NCBI GenBank assembly: GCA_947359465.1
Contig: OX375872.1
Span: 136,016,011 to 136,080,010, forward strand
DNA length: 64,000 bases
Reading direction: 5' to 3'
Source: Metellina segmentata
Lineage: Eukaryota; Arthropoda; Arachnida; Araneae; Tetragnathidae
The position numbers and the translations under genes were made by a program. The number at the start of each line of letters is the position of its first letter. The stretch's first letter is position 1. The notes below the pieces were generated by a model. The model saw only the letters and a program-made list of their open reading frames with translations, did no database searches and was not told where the DNA came from. Positions 35,741-47,034 of this stretch are shown here, one piece after another.

Positions 35741-36260
35741 CACTATAATAATGGACCGGACGCCATCGGATTTGCATAAAACGCATTAATGTTTGGGGTT
35801 GTTTTTCGTGGTATGACCTGGGACCTTTGCAAGTTGTTCGTGGTAAATTGTACGCCGACGCCTACGTGAAGATTTTGGACAATCAAGTTCTTCCTACGCT
35901 CTGGCATGTTTATGGAATGGATGAATGTTACTTCCAGGACGACAACGCTCGATGTCATGTTGCTGCGTTTGTCAAGTAATGGTATCAAGATATGGAAGTA
36001 AAACGTCTTCCCTGGCCTGCTCAGAGTCCCGACCTAAACCCCATAGAACATATGTGGGACAAGTTAGAGTGACGCTTCTCGTCTGAAATGTACAGCTGAG
36101 CTGGCGACATTCTTACAGCAGGAATGGAAGTAAGTACCAATAGCTGTGTATCAAAACCTTGTTGAAAGTATGCCCAGAAGGGTTGCTAATTTAATTGCAG
36201 CAAGTAGGGGACCATTCCCCTATTAGAGCATGTATTGTTTCCCTTATACCATCACATCTT
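35741..36260 (+). mobile_element. Internally deleted Tc1 (DD34E), 3' end lost
   Basis: Begins CACTATAATAATGGACCGGACG after TA at 35739-35740, nearly abutting the DD36E-type element. It passes after about 50 bases straight into the catalytic-domain coding region, exactly as the copy at 43401 does. The right TIR is missing: similarity to 43401 ends at CATCTTG (36261). Confidence 0.8.
35790..36225 (+). pseudogene. Tc1-type transposase C-terminal half (DD34E)
   Basis: Reads INVWGCFSWYDLGPLQVVRG, KLYADAYVKILDNQVLPTL, YFQDDNARCHVAAFVK, stop, WYQDMEVKRLPWPAQSPDLN and PIEHMWDKLE, stop. Between the second Asp (DDNA) and the Glu (PIEH) I count 34 positions including the stop. The DNA-binding half and first catalytic Asp are deleted. 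Confidence 0.8.
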
Positions 36261-36834
36261 GATATCGGATATATATATATCGGGAGAAAGATTGTACAAG
36301 ACTTTTAACACGTCTTGGTGTGCAATGGGGTACTTAATATTTCTTACAGTATCAATATCTGCTCTACATACCTATTTTTACATTGATCAGAAGACAAATT
36401 GTTTAAAAACTCATATTAACGTCTTTTGGCATACTATAGGGGGGAAAACGAATATTTCATAACTTTATATACCCCTTGTGAGATTTATGAGGAAAAAGTA
36501 GTGTTCAAAAATTATATTTACATATCTTTGTGTAGAACAGTGTATAGAATATTTAATACACTATCTATCTATTCTGACATTTATCAGGAAAACTAATGAG
36601 CAAACACTCCAATGTCTATTTCTTGGTCACAATAGGGGGAGTATTAATATTTTATATCTCCTCTATATATCTATTGCTACATGTCTTATGAATAAAGATC
36701 TTAAACATACTTTAGGTGTAGAGTAGAGTACTAATTTCGTAAAAAACATTTTACTAGATAAAAGGTACAGAAGCATCTATAAATGATGGACTGAACTAGT
36801 TAATGTGATTCAATGTTGTTTAAATTCGTTCCCA

Positions 36835-37040
36835 CGTCGTTTTGAACCACGGTGAGATGACGAGGCAACACTTGAGCTGGTACCCCACTCTCCAAACCTC
36901 CACTTCATTCCAACGTGAGGACATTCGGCCATGACAGATTTAAGGTGCCCCAGCCGCCTTTACACCAAACACTTACAAACATTCGTGCCCTCACTCGGAT
37001 TCAAACCAGGAACCTTTCGATCTATCCGACCAACCCGAAC
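36835..37040 (-). repeat. SINE copy, type A head (partial)
   Basis: Minus strand: AGATCGAAAGGTTCCTGG(TTTGAATCC), GTGTAAAGGCGGCTGG, ATTCGGCC/GGCCGAATG, CCTCACGTTGG, AGCTCAAGTGTTGCCTCGTC. The first ~25 bases of the head are decayed. Confidence 0.75.
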
Positions 37041-37464
37041 CATTCTAAATCCAATCGAAACTGATTCACATAGATTGAAGTGCACTGAAGTGGGACGTTT
37101 CGGATTCAAGAAGTGAGAAACATTTTAAGAGACATTTAACAAGGCATTACTTATAGAAGCGACTTTCATGAATCTTTGTCGGTTTCAAATCGATTCAGAT
37201 TGGTCCGCATTGGCCTGGATTCTGTTAGTGATGCAAGACGGTTTGTCAAATGTCAAAAAAGTTAGTATCCCACTGAGCTTTATGAAGCAAAATAATGGAA
37301 AACCTTTCAACAGTCGATTTAATTACTTGACAAAAAATAGTTTAAACATACGAATATAAAACATTTGGTAATATAAAACCCTGTAAGGGATTCACAAGGA
37401 TAACTCCATCTTGAAACCTGTAGTCTTCCCCTTCTAACTTCTAACCAGTCTTGACTTACTTGAC
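37041..37464. other. No feature recognised
   Basis: The frame at 37168-37359 has no motif. Confidence 0.35.
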
Positions 37465-38265
37465 CAATATAATATTTTCCAAATGATTCTATTATGACGA
37501 AAGAAAAAAAAATCGTTCCAAAGATTATATTCTAAGCAAAAGAGAAGTATAATCTTTCAAAGGATTATATTCTAAGAAAAGGGGGGCAACAGTGAATATT
37601 TTCAGTTCCAAGGAAATTAGGAATATACTATTTCCAAGGGATTCTATTTAAAAAAAACTGTAAATATAATCTTTTCAAAGGATTTTGTTACATATAAAGG
37701 ATAAATATAACGATTCAAAAGGATTCTACTGATGAGGAAAGGAGAAAGATAGTCTCCTCCAAAGAATTATATTCTTTGAGCGAGGCAACAGAGTCAATAA
37801 TTATTACTAATTAATGCCAAATAATTATATTCTAAGGAAAGGATCAATTGAATTTTTCACGAAAGATCTTTCAAAGCAAACAGCAATATTGTCTTTTAAA
37901 GGTATTCTATTTAAAGGAAAACGACCAATGGAATCTCTCAAGAGGATTCTATTGTAAGGAAAGGAGAAAAAAAATATTTCAAAAGTTTATATTCTAAAGA
38001 AAAAGAACAGCCGAATCTTACCAAATAATTCTATTCAAAGGAAAAGATTAATAGAATCTATCTCTCTCCTTTCGAAAAATTCGCTTCGAAGGAAAGTAGC
38101 AATATAATACTTCCAAAGGATTATATTCAAAGGAAAAGATTAATAGAATCTATCTCTCTCCTTTCGAAAAATTCGCTTCGAAGGAAAGTAGCAATATAAT
38201 ACTTCCAAAGGATTATATTCAAAGGAAAATACTAATAGAATATTTCTAAAGGTTGACGAATACAT
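37465..38265 (+). repeat. TTCCAAAGGATT array with a 92-bp duplication
   Basis: Units of ~45-50 bases: CTATTCTAAGGAAAGGAG, CAATAGAATC, TTTCCAAAGGATTATATTC. Two near-identical 92-base copies begin at ATTCAAAGGAAAAGATTAAT, 38033 and 38125, evidence of recent local duplication. Confidence 0.8.
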
Positions 38266-39600
38266 GCATTCTTTCTGTCTCTTTCATCCAAAAGACATGG
38301 TTATTTAGCCATTAAGCTTGATTGATGAAAGAGCTATACTAAAGTACTCTAAAATCTAGCGACGCTCAGAATGTTAATTAATTTTATAAATGTCCCTTAT
38401 TGGTTCAAAAAAGACCCCCCCTCAAAAGCAAATAAATCACAGTTTATTTAATCCTTCATTTATGCTAGACCCAAATACTATTTCATTTCACTAACTCACG
38501 CAACGAATACTCATTCATTTTCAACTCGCAGCGTAAAATGAGAAGCTTAAAGATTATAAATGAGCCTTGATGATTATTTTTGTAAAATGGTGACAAAAAA
38601 GTGTAAGTCATAATCAAGAAATCCACTGCTTGTTTTTGACTCATTTGACACACGTTCCTTATTTAACGTGATATTTTTCAGTGCAACATAGGGGGAAATA
38701 ACATAATATTACATATTTTTTTATTAATTGTGTTGGTGAGTGTCTAATGAAAAATCTCTCTAGTTAATAATTCATGACACTTCCAATAAATGGGACCCGT
38801 ACGGTAAATTTACATCTACACTTATTAGAGCCAATATTAGATTCACTTTTTAAGCATAAGAAAATAATATTGAGATACATATAATTAACTCCAAAAAAAT
38901 GCGACAGTTTAATTAAATTAATTTAAATTAGTCTAACGTACTAATTTCACAACATTCCTTCGTCTGAAACGTTCGTCTTTTTATTATTTATTCATACGTA
39001 AAAGACCATTATTAAAAATAATTCATTTTATTTTCAAATAAAACGGTTTCACAAATAAAACAGATTCTGTTTCGTACTTATTCATATAAATAAATTTTAA
39101 TTAACTATCTTGAGTTAAATTGTTTTGTCGAAATGCTACCTAGGGACACCAGTTTACGGTAGTATTTTTTTTATCACGTCCCTAAATCTACATACTCAAT
39201 GTAAATTTCATAATAGGATTTCTGGAAATTGAAATATTTTTCGTAAATTACCCATGATATATTTTGAATTTAATTGCATATACTAATGAAGTCAATTCTA
39301 GGGATATAAAGAGATATTTTTATTCTTAAGGAAAAAGGATGATTTTGAATTCAATTTTCTACTTGCGATACTTAATTTGATTTGAGTATGTTTATAGACC
39401 CTTGATTCAAAAACCAAAAAGTGTTCTTCTTCTACGAAACCTCAAAATAAACTCTTCTTAAAAGTAGTATATAACATAAACTGCAGAAGATCTATAAAAT
39501 ATGCTGATTTATATTTTAGAAAATTTAATTAGTTTCAAAAATGGTGTGTTTTTTACTCAGATATCCACAATTACGTAAGAATCTCCATGCCTTATTTTGA
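38266..39600. other. AT-rich DNA without features
   Basis: No open frames, repeats or RNA folds stand out. Confidence 0.4.
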
Positions 39601-40096
39601 GTTGTTTGATTTTATTTATAAATTTAAAATTTTTAAATATTTTTTATTTATAATTTTTAAATACTTTTTATTTATAATTAAAAATTATTTTTATTTATAA
39701 ATTTATAATTTTTAAATACTTTTTATTTATAATTTAAAAATATTTTTATTTATAAATTTATAATTTTTAAATATTTTTTATTTATAATTTTTAAATACTT
39801 TTTATTTATAATTTAAAAATATTTTTATTTATAATTTTTAAATACTTTTTATTTATAATTTAAAAATATTTTTATTTATAAATTTATAATTTTTAAATAT
39901 TTTTTTATTTATAATTTTTAAATACTTTTTATTTATAATTTAAAAATATTTTTATTTATAAATTTATAATTTTTAAATACTTTTTATTTATAATTTAAAA
40001 ATATTTTTATTTGTAAATTTATAATTTTTAAATATTTTTTATTTATAATTTTTAAATAATTTTTATTTATAAATTTATAATTTTTAAATTTTTTAT
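39601..40096. repeat. A/T-only minisatellite
   Basis: Alternating ATTTTTAAATACTTTTTATT and TATAATTTAAAAATATTTTT with TATAAATTTA spacers; unit about 28 or 56 bases, roughly 500 bases long, ending just before a Tc1 element. Confidence 0.9.
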
Positions 40097-40146
40097 CTTG
40101 CCAGAGGTACCATTATTTTTATAATCACTTCCAATATCAGGAAATA

Positions 40147-40953
40147 TACTCTATAACAAAAAAAAATCCACGCACCAATAAGGTGCAGCATTACAGTGGT
40201 GCCGAACTGGACCAACTTGAAACGCGTTGACTGGGGACGTATAGTTTTTTGTGACGAATCCCTTTTCCAACTGCGTCCTGACGACATCCGCAGACGTTTC
40301 TGGAGCCGTCCAGGGAAGCGTTGGGATCCTGCTCTTGCTATTGCACGCTATACATGCCCACAACAAGGAGTTATAAACTGGGGTGCCATCTACTTAGATT
40401 GTCAGACCCCTTTGGTAATCATTTCTAGGGCACTTACAGCGCAGAGGTATGTAGACGACATTCTACGACCGGTTGCGTTACCGTTATTTTTGCGACACCC
40501 CGGTCTTACTTTTCAACAAGATAATACCCGGTCGCACACGGCACGTGTTGCTATGAATTGTCTTCAAGCTTTCACAACACATCCTTGACCAGCGAGGTCT
40601 CCTGATCTCTCTTGCATAGAGCACATTTATACTTTATAGGAAGGCGATTGCAACTATCCCGGAATGTTGACCATTTAGCCCCACAGTTGGAGACAGTTGG
40701 GAAAGAAATTCCGCTAGACACCAGCCGGGAACTTTTTCAGTCTATGCCCGGGTGACAGCTTGCATCCAGGCCAGAGGTGGACTAACGCCTTATCGAATTC
40801 CTCCCTTTGTAACGGTCAAACTCTGAAATAAATCATTCAATTGTTCTGAAATCTTAATAATTTGTTTTCCAATACATGTTCTTCACACCCACTCATTTTT
40901 ATAGCAATCGGACAACTCCTTCATAGTGCGTCGATTTTTTTAGCTATAGGGTG
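40147..40953 (+). mobile_element. Tc1-like element, N-terminal part deleted (807 bp)
   Basis: Ends TACTCTATAACAAAAAAAAATCC... on the left and (reversed) CACCCTATAGCTAAAAAAAT then CGACGCAC on the right are imperfect ~35-bp TIRs, with TA outside each (40145-40146, 40954-40955). The left TIR runs almost directly into catalytic-domain coding sequence. Same family as the fragment at 24151-24454. Confidence 0.8.
40196..40790 (+). pseudogene. Tc1-type transposase catalytic domain with a stop
   Basis: An open frame to 40588 gives VDWGRIVFCDESLFQLRPDD (first Asp, residue ~20), RRFWSRPGKRWDPALAIARY, GVINWGAIYLD and FQQDNTRSHTARVAMNCLQA. A stop replaces the Trp in the LPWPARSPDLS motif; PARSPDLSCIEH follows in frame. 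Then a frameshift, GRRLQLSRNVDHLAPQLE, TVGKEIPLDTSRELFQSMPG and another stop. I count 32 positions between QQD and IEH. The DNA-binding half is absent. Non-functional. Confidence 0.85.
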
Positions 40954-40994
40954 TATTTCCTGTGATGCTAGGGCCACGGTAGTGTAATTGCAAC

Positions 40995-41275
40995 AGTCTA
41001 TTGGCTTAGCGAACGGAGTGTTGCGAGATGGAAACTCGTTCCAATCAAAGACCATCATGTCCGTGGGAGCTGGTGCACGTTGAATCTTTGGGGGACTCAA
41101 ATGTCCTCACGTTGGTGTGGTGTGGAAGTTTGGAGATCGGGGTAGCAGCTCAGGCGCTGTCATATCAGCATCGTTCAAAAGTACGAAGTGTGGTCCTCAG
41201 TTTCCTGTAGGTATTGATCCAGGAAAATCTTCATCAGCCCAATGTGTGACGTTAATTCATCTACCTGCTCCTACA
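40995..41275 (+). repeat. SINE copy, Ala-like (type B) head, decayed
   Basis: CGGAGTGTTGCGAGATGGAAAC, GGAGCTGGTGCACGTTGAAT, CCTCACGTTGGTGTGGTGTG, GTGTGGTCCTCAG and a CTACCTG tail. Confidence 0.7.
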
Positions 41276-41419
41276 ACTGTTACACTATTTATACAAATAC
41301 CTACATATCGAGTCACAGGTTTTTTAACTTTTTTCACACATGTTACGTTTTTGTGAATAGGAAACCCATATTTTTAATTTAATCATTTCTAATATAAGGG
41401 TAGATATTTGGCACGTGTT

Positions 41420-41575
41420 GCTTAGTTAACGTTGGACAGAAGCAACACAACGGGCAATTGACGACGGTGCAGGACAAATCCCAAAGAGAAAGATCAAGGA
41501 TAACGCTTCGTTTTGAACAACGGTCAGATAACGAGAACACGGACATAACTGATGTCCAAATGCCCACCCAAGTGC
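41420..41575 (-). repeat. SINE body fragment
   Basis: Minus strand: GACCGTTGTTCAAAACGAAG, TTTGGGATTTGTCC, GTCAATTGCCCGTTGTGTTG. Confidence 0.65.
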
Positions 41576-41672
41576 GAGATGTAGACAAGGACAAACTGAC
41601 TTTATTATAAAACGCCGACCATTTAACAATTAGGGTTGAAGTAGCCGGTTAAAAAAGTAATTGATTCATACA

Positions 41673-41833
41673 AATTTCCTCACGTTGCCGTGGTGTGGAA
41701 GTTTAGAGATTGAGATGCCAGCTCCACCAAGGCCTCGTTATTTTACCGTGGATAGAAATTACGAGGTGATGTCCTAGGATCTTTCCTTTCGGGTTTGATC
41801 CCGGACCGTCGCCAATTTCCCGTGTATCTAACT
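41673..41833 (+). repeat. SINE body fragment
   Basis: CCTCACGTTGCCGTGGTGTG, CCAGCTCC, ATTACGAGGTGATGTCC, GGGTTTGATCCCGGACCGTC and CTAACTACC tail. Confidence 0.7.
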
Positions 41834-41869
41834 ACCATTTAACACTCTTTTGATAGGACACTTACACAA

Positions 41870-42058
41870 TTAACCCTCTGTGGTGGTCTCGATTAAGAAT
41901 CTTGTAATAAGCAGCTGATGATGAGTAAAAACTGACCAGATTTTGATCATACCATCGTCAAAAAATTGGCAATATCTTCATGACCATATATCTTGTCATT
42001 AGCGAAATTGGTCAGATCTGGATTTACAAGGTGCCTCATGGAAACCATTTGGAGGGTT
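41870..42058. repeat. TTAACCCTCC-ended small element, complete
   Basis: TTAACCCTCTGTGGTGGTCTC on the left and GAAACCATTTGGAGGGTT on the right are its inverted ends, about 190 bases apart. The interior has ACTGACCAGATTTTG, ATCTTGTCATTAGCGAAATT and GGTCAGATCTGG. One of the two clearest single-unit copies. Confidence 0.65.
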
Positions 42059-42414
42059 GGAAAAACACACACAAATAAAAACAATTTCAAGAGTCTCGTA
42101 ATCTACACGACAAACTAACATATCTTACTCTGGTCTACAACTGAATAAATGTCTTATTACGCTTTTCAACCACAAAGGTATTAAATGCTTTTCAACCACA
42201 AAAATACCCCTTCTGAATAATTTTAAGCGATTTACAAATTCCCACAACTTTTCTATCGTGTTAGAATCAATCACTACTTTCGTCGTTCCCCCTTTATCGA
42301 TTCACCATTCTATAATTGTAACAAGTGTGCTGTTCCAGACATCAATCGTCCTCTTCCATTTTATTTAATCATGAAAAATATCTCTCTTTCAACTTTCTGA
42401 TGAGCTCTTTAGAG
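42059..42414. repeat. Spacer containing one copy of a ~155-bp direct repeat
   Basis: 42248-42400 (AGAATCAATCACTA, GATTCACCATTCT.TAATTG, TCTTTCAACTTTCTGAT.AG) is repeated at 43040-43195. No coding frame. Confidence 0.6.
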
Positions 42415-42690
42415 GTAGGTAGTTGAATTATTGTCTCATTGCACAGCAACGCAACGGGCTGTTGGTGAAGGTCCGGAATCAATCCGGAAGCGAAAGATCC
42501 GATGACAACACCTCGAAATTTTCATCCACAGTCAGATGACGAGGTCAAAAACTAAGATGCCAACCCGCTCTCCTAACTTCTACACCAACGCCAACGTAAG
42601 GATTTTTAAGGACATTATATATTTAACGTGCCCCCTCCCCCATCGGAACGAAAGCCCTTGGTTTGATCGGGTCTTGAACTGGCAACCATC
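42415..42690 (-). repeat. SINE copy, 5' part decayed
   Basis: Starts at the (TACC)-type tail GTAGGTAGTTG. Minus strand contains CCTTACGTTGGCGTTGGTG, GGTTGGCATC, CTCGTCATCTGACTG, GAGGTGTTGTCATCGGATC, and GGACCTTCACCAACAGCCCG. Confidence 0.7.
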
Positions 42691-43189
42691 AAAACAACAA
42701 AAAGTAAAATATTCCTAACAAAATAAAGTTAATGTTTTAGCGACGTGTTTGACTGTTAGTGCACTAAATTGCAAAATGTAATGATTGTTCCTATATACAA
42801 TATAGTCTTCTCAGAGCCACAGGTTTCATACTTCCAATATCAGGAGTGTTTATGTCCTTCAAATTTTAAAATATTTATAACACATACTTGTTGAGTCATA
42901 GATTTTAATTTGCTTCGCGTACCTATCAAACCGTGGTTTTAATCAGATAAAGGGTCAGTTACGAAAGCATTATTTTCTTCGAAACAAATGTCTTCAAAAC
43001 ATTTTAAAATAATGTCATTAACTAAGGCAAATTTTCTCCTGTCATTCTAGAATCAATCACTAATTTCATTGTTCCCGCCTGATGGATTCACCATTCTGTA
43101 ATTGTAACAATTCTGCTGTTCAAGACATTGTTCACGTCTTCTTCCATTACTAAATCATGAAAGAAGATTTATCTTTCAACTTTCTGATT
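42691..43189. other. AT-rich spacer with the second ~155-bp repeat copy
   Basis: 43040-43195 is the direct repeat of 42248-42400. Nothing else recognised. Confidence 0.5.
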
Positions 43190-43400
43190 AGCTTGGCTTC
43201 CCAGTTGGAAGATTAACGAATTACCAACCGGAGGGTTACGAGTACGAATTCAAGCATAGACCGCCGCTTACCAAAGAGGCTAGTGCATGTTAAATCTGTC
43301 GTGGCCTCAAATGTCCTCACATTAACGTGGTGTGGAAGTTTGGAGAGTTAAATCCCCGAGCTCAGGTGTGACCTCGTCACCTGACCATGGTTCAAAACTA

Positions 43401-43970
43401 CACTACCCTACAATAATGAACCGGACGCCAGCGCATTTGCATAAAATGCGACTGCTTGTTTCGGGATGGTTTTCGTGGTATGGCCTGAGACCTTTGCATG
43501 TTGTTCCTGGTTAAATGAACGCCGACGTCAAAATGAACATTTTGGACTTTCGGGTTCTTCCTACGCTCTGACAATTTTATGGAATGGACGAATGTTACTT
43601 CCAGGACGACAAAGCTCCGTGTCATGTTTCAACCTCTGTCAAGCAGTGGTATCAAGATATGAATGTAAAACGTCTTCCTTGGCCTGCTCAGAGTCCCGAT
43701 ATAAACCCCATAGAACATTTGTGGGACGAGTTATAGCGACGCTTACGGACCAGGGAGCCACATCCAAAATCTACAGCAGAGCTTGCGACATCCTTGTAGC
43801 AAGAATGGACACAAATACCCATAGCCGTTTATCAAAACCTTGTTGAAAGTATGCACGGAAGGCTTGCTAGTGTAATTGGAGCAAGTGGGAGACCATCCCT
43901 CTATAAAAGCATGTATTCTTTCCTTTATACCATAACATCTTGCTGTCCGGTCCATTATTGTAGGGTAGGG
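43401..43970 (+). mobile_element. Internally deleted Tc1 (DD34E), 570 bp, both TIRs
   Basis: TIRs ACCCTACAATAATGAACCGG and (reversed) ACCCTACAATAATGGACCGG; TA at 43399-43400 and 43971-43972. Deletion layout matches the copy at 35741: TIR, about 25 bases, then the middle of the transposase. Confidence 0.85.
43450..43910 (+). pseudogene. Tc1-type transposase C-terminal half (DD34E)
   Basis: Reads LLVSGWFSWYGLRPLHVVPG, stop, MNADVKMNILDFRVLPTL, YGMDECYFQDDKAPCHVS, VKQWYQDMNVKRLPWPAQSP then DINPIEHLWDEL, stop, and ELATSL, AVYQNLVESMHGRLASVIG. Second Asp to Glu spacing is 34. First catalytic Asp and DNA-binding half absent; several stops. Confidence 0.85.
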
Positions 43971-44085
43971 TATGAGGTGTTGTCCTCGGATTTCCCTTCG
44001 TGTTTGATCCTGGACCATCGCCAATAAACCGTTGTGCTGCTCCAGTGTAAAATAAATTAAAATACCTACCTATCATTGTTTTCAA

Positions 44086-44507
44086 CTCGTATCTCATACC
44101 TAGGAACATACTCTGTAGTTAATTCATGACGAAATGGACTATAGTCTCTTATTGTTTGAATTAAATAATCAAATTTATAATAATATATAAAAGTCTTATC
44201 AGAAACCATTATTTTTACAATCGCTTCTAATATCATGCAAAATCAGTAGTCGTGGCTTATATTTTGAAATTTACGGAACTCATAAATATATTAAATCTTT
44301 TCAGAAATAATTTATAAGAAGTTTCAGAAGAAAATTGAAAATATTCAAATTTTTAAAGGGGGTCTGTGAGCGGCATTTACCTAATTTATAAAAATAATGC
44401 GAATTACTTTCACCTATATTATAATCAAGACCCAAATTGAGTTGACATCAACTTTTTATAAGCAACGTGAAGACTATGTCCGTATAAAGGGAAATTCCCT
44501 ATAAAAT
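44086..44507. other. AT-rich spacer, no feature
   Basis: No repeats or frames of note. Confidence 0.4.
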
Positions 44508-44840
44508 GCCGACCAACCGGTATAGTGGTTAAGGCGTTAGCCTCTAGATCGGAAGGTTCCTGGTTCGAATCCGGGTCCGGGCATGGGTGTTTGTAAACGT
44601 ATGGTGTAGAGGCGGCTGGTGCACCTTAAATCTGTCGTGGCCGAAAGTCCTCACGTTGGGTTGGCGTGGAAGTTTGGAGAGTGGGGTGCCAGCTCAGGTG
44701 TTGCTTCGTCATCTGACCGTGGTTCAAAATTACGAGGTGTTGTCCTCGAATCTTTCCCTTAAGGGACTGATTCCGGACCGTCGTCAACAGCCCGTTGTGT
44801 TGCTCTAGTACGACGTTAACTAAAATTACCTACCTACCAT
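44508..44840 (+). repeat. tRNA-derived SINE, type A head, best copy
   Basis: The head has an A-box-like TAGTGGTTAAGGCG and a consensus B-box GGTTCGAATCC, 36 bases apart, as in a tRNA internal Pol III promoter; the anticodon arm does not fold cleanly, so it is not a functional tRNA. Then body GGCGGCTGGTGCACC, TCCTCACGTTGG, GGTGCCAGCTCAGGTGTTGC, ATTACGAGGTGTTGTCCTCG, TCCGGACCGTCGTCAACAGC, CCGTTGTGTTGCTCTAGTAC, and a (TACC)n tail (CTACCTACCATTACC). Being non-coding it would depend on a partner LINE for retrotransposition; none is in the window. Confidence 0.9.
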
Positions 44841-44891
44841 TACCTATAAAATTTACCGATTCTAGGTATGTAGGTTTTGTATAGATTTCGG

Positions 44892-45030
44892 TAATGGTAA
44901 TTTTATTTAACGTCGTACTAGAGCAGGACAACGGGCTAATGACGACGGTCCGGGATCAATCACCTAAGGGAAAGATTTGACGACAACACTACGTAGTTCT
45001 GAACCTCGGTCAGATGACGAGTATGAATAT
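44892..45030 (-). repeat. SINE 3' half, tail-to-tail with the preceding copy
   Basis: Minus strand: CTCGTCATCTGACCGAGG, TAGTGTTGTCGTCAAATC, TGATCCCGGACCGTCGTCAT, GTCGTACT. The pair forms an inverted repeat with the copy at 44508. Confidence 0.8.
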
Positions 45031-45789
45031 TTCACTTCGGAAAGAGCATAAATATAGCCTTCGAACCACTGCTTCGTTAAAAACGCCATTTTTAATAAAA
45101 ACAAACCTCTCAAGCCGCAGACGATAATTTTGAGTTTTAAATACATAGTACAACTGCAATTATTTCTTTTGCAGCAAACGATTTTTTATTACCGCTAACC
45201 CAAATCGTTTAAAAAATGTGCGAACAGCCTCTGTATTTAGGAAATTCTAATCTAGTATTTTCGAGCTAAAAAAAAGATATAAGAAAAGAGTATAAAAATT
45301 AAATTTCAAAGGTCTACTGACATTTGCAAGCAATTAGTAGATTAAATGGGTCGCACAGACTTTTAAAATTTGTAATTCGATTTTATACCTCTTTTTAAAG
45401 CCTTGAATCGAAAATGTTAGATCAGAAATTCGAATTTAACTAGTCAAATAACATTTGTTCTTGTTGCAAACGTATTGCTTATTTATTTTTAACGAACTCT
45501 GCACATCTACTCTGTTTGATCTTTAGCCTTTCGATTTTATGTCAAAGTAATGCGTTCTTCAATCTTATAATCGCAGCGATGGGAACGTACAGCCTTAGAG
45601 GTTTATTTTAGATTTAAGACCGTTTTCTTCTTTGCATACCTAATGCAGGATCTGCTAATTTCATGTTAACTTTCTGTCCTGGGAATAAGGGATAAAATGA
45701 AATATTTTAGGAAAATAGAATAGCACATTAAAGAGAAAAATACGAAACCTCCTCATTTAAAGAAAAATTAATGTGAAAAATTGTTTGTC
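45031..45789. other. No feature recognised
   Basis: AT-rich; the frame at 44964-45146 is a SINE shadow running into unique sequence. Confidence 0.35.
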
Positions 45790-46275
45790 AGTAACTCAAC
45801 GTTTCGTTGTCTCGACGAGGTATCTCGTCATTAGAGGAAAACTGGCCAGATCTTGATGTACGAGGTATCTCGTCATTAGAAGAAAACTGTCTAGATCATG
45901 ATAAACGAGATATCTCTTCATTAGAAGAAAACTGCTACATCTTGATGTACTAAGTATCTCATCATTAAAAGAAAACAACTGATCAAAATTTTATGGACGA
46001 GGTATCTCGTCATTAAAAACAACTCACCAGATCTTGATATCGTAATCATAAAGGTATCGCAATATATTGATCTAAGTGTTTTCAACGAGATATCTTGTCC
46101 GTCTCAATATTTGACTAATTCTGCCAATGATGACTTATCTCGACATCAAAACACACAGCCGTATTTTTCAGTCAGTCAGTTTTCTTCTAATGACAATGTA
46201 TCTCGTTCTCCGAGATCTGGATTAATACCTGGCTAGTGACGAGATATCTCGTCATGACGTCTACTAGAAGGGTCA
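45790..46275. repeat. GATATC-family array
   Basis: Six or so diverged units, e.g. GACGAGGTATCTCGTCATTA, GAAGAAAACTG, CCAGATCTTGATGTAC, and right end GACGAGATATCTCGTCATGA then CGTCTACTAGAAGGGTCAA. Units are closer to 55-70 bases, not 43 as in the array at 33445. Confidence 0.75.
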
Positions 46276-47034
46276 ATGATACTTTTGAAAGACTTCTAGT
46301 GCATACGATGCACGAGTAAGGAGTGTCGGTTCAATACTTTCTGAAACCGTTCAAGAGTACGAGTTTTCCTTGAAACGTTGTAGCATTTCCCGTACAAGAA
46401 TGCAGAACTGAAAATGTGCCTTTGAGGTCAATATATGTAGATGCGATAAAGATAAAACTTCTCGAACTTTATCTGCCTAGTAGTCAGACATTTCACATTC
46501 TGCCTCTTCATGGAGGCTTATATTTTACCGTGACAGTAAGTAAGGAATGTCCTAGAAGGACTTTGGGGACTCACAAGAAGACGAAAAGCGAGAAAACATC
46601 CGAATACTGTCATGCAAAATAGTTTTACGGACATCACTTCTGCTGACAAATGAGACGATTGGGACTCAAGCATCTGAGACTTCATCCGATTATCAGCGTG
46701 AGTTTAACTCTGCTCGAAAAGGAAGCTGTCCTTGAAAAGGGACTAGGCATTGGGTTATAAAACAGGCGAAACCTTGTCTCGAGTCTTATGAAAACCGATG
46801 GGGGAAAAGTGGATTAGTTCTCTGAATAGCCACATCTAGTGGTTTTGAGGGGCTATTTGGATTTCCCCTCAACTGTGCAGAGTATATGTATTTTTGTACA
46901 GGAAGCGTTACAACATTCGCTGTCTGCAAATACACAACTGAAAATGTAGCTTACGCGCATAATTCCACTAACCAATCCTGCGTGACATTTAACTAGTTTT
47001 GGCCTTCTCGACTAATGGAGTCTTTCTGAAGGAT
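46276..47034. other. No gene recognised
   Basis: The frame at 46416-46622 has no motif. Composition is near neutral and repeats are not evident. Confidence 0.35.

Larger units (their letters stand above)
34183..36780. repeat. Degenerate ~140-bp satellite interrupted by two transposons
   Basis: Outside the elements at 34498-35731 and 35741-36260, units recur with CTTG.TGTACAACAGAGTACT, TATAGAATCTATAT, CATTTATCAGGAAA.AAATTGTGT and GGGGAAACGAATATTTCA. The phrases are shared by the left (34183-34497) and right (36261-36780) flanks, so both transposons landed in one array. Confidence 0.65.
43190..44085 (+). repeat. SINE copy (type B head) split by a Tc1 element
   Basis: Left part 43196-43400 runs from TTCCCAGTTGGAAGATTAAC and CAACCGGAGGGTTACGAG through CCTCACATTAACGTGG and CTCGTCACCTGACC to TTCAAAACTA. 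Right part 43971-44085 resumes TATGAGGTGTTGTCCTCGGA and ends with the ACCTACCT tail. Removing 43401-43970 plus one TA restores a normal body, so the SINE predates the Tc1 insertion. Confidence 0.85.

Noticed and set aside
44508..44583. A functional tRNA gene
   Set aside because: A- and B-boxes are present but the anticodon arm does not fold well, and a SINE body follows. It is a SINE head.
44587..44808. 73-codon frame in the SINE
   Set aside because: Lies entirely in the SINE body; SINEs are non-coding and the frame is not kept in other copies.
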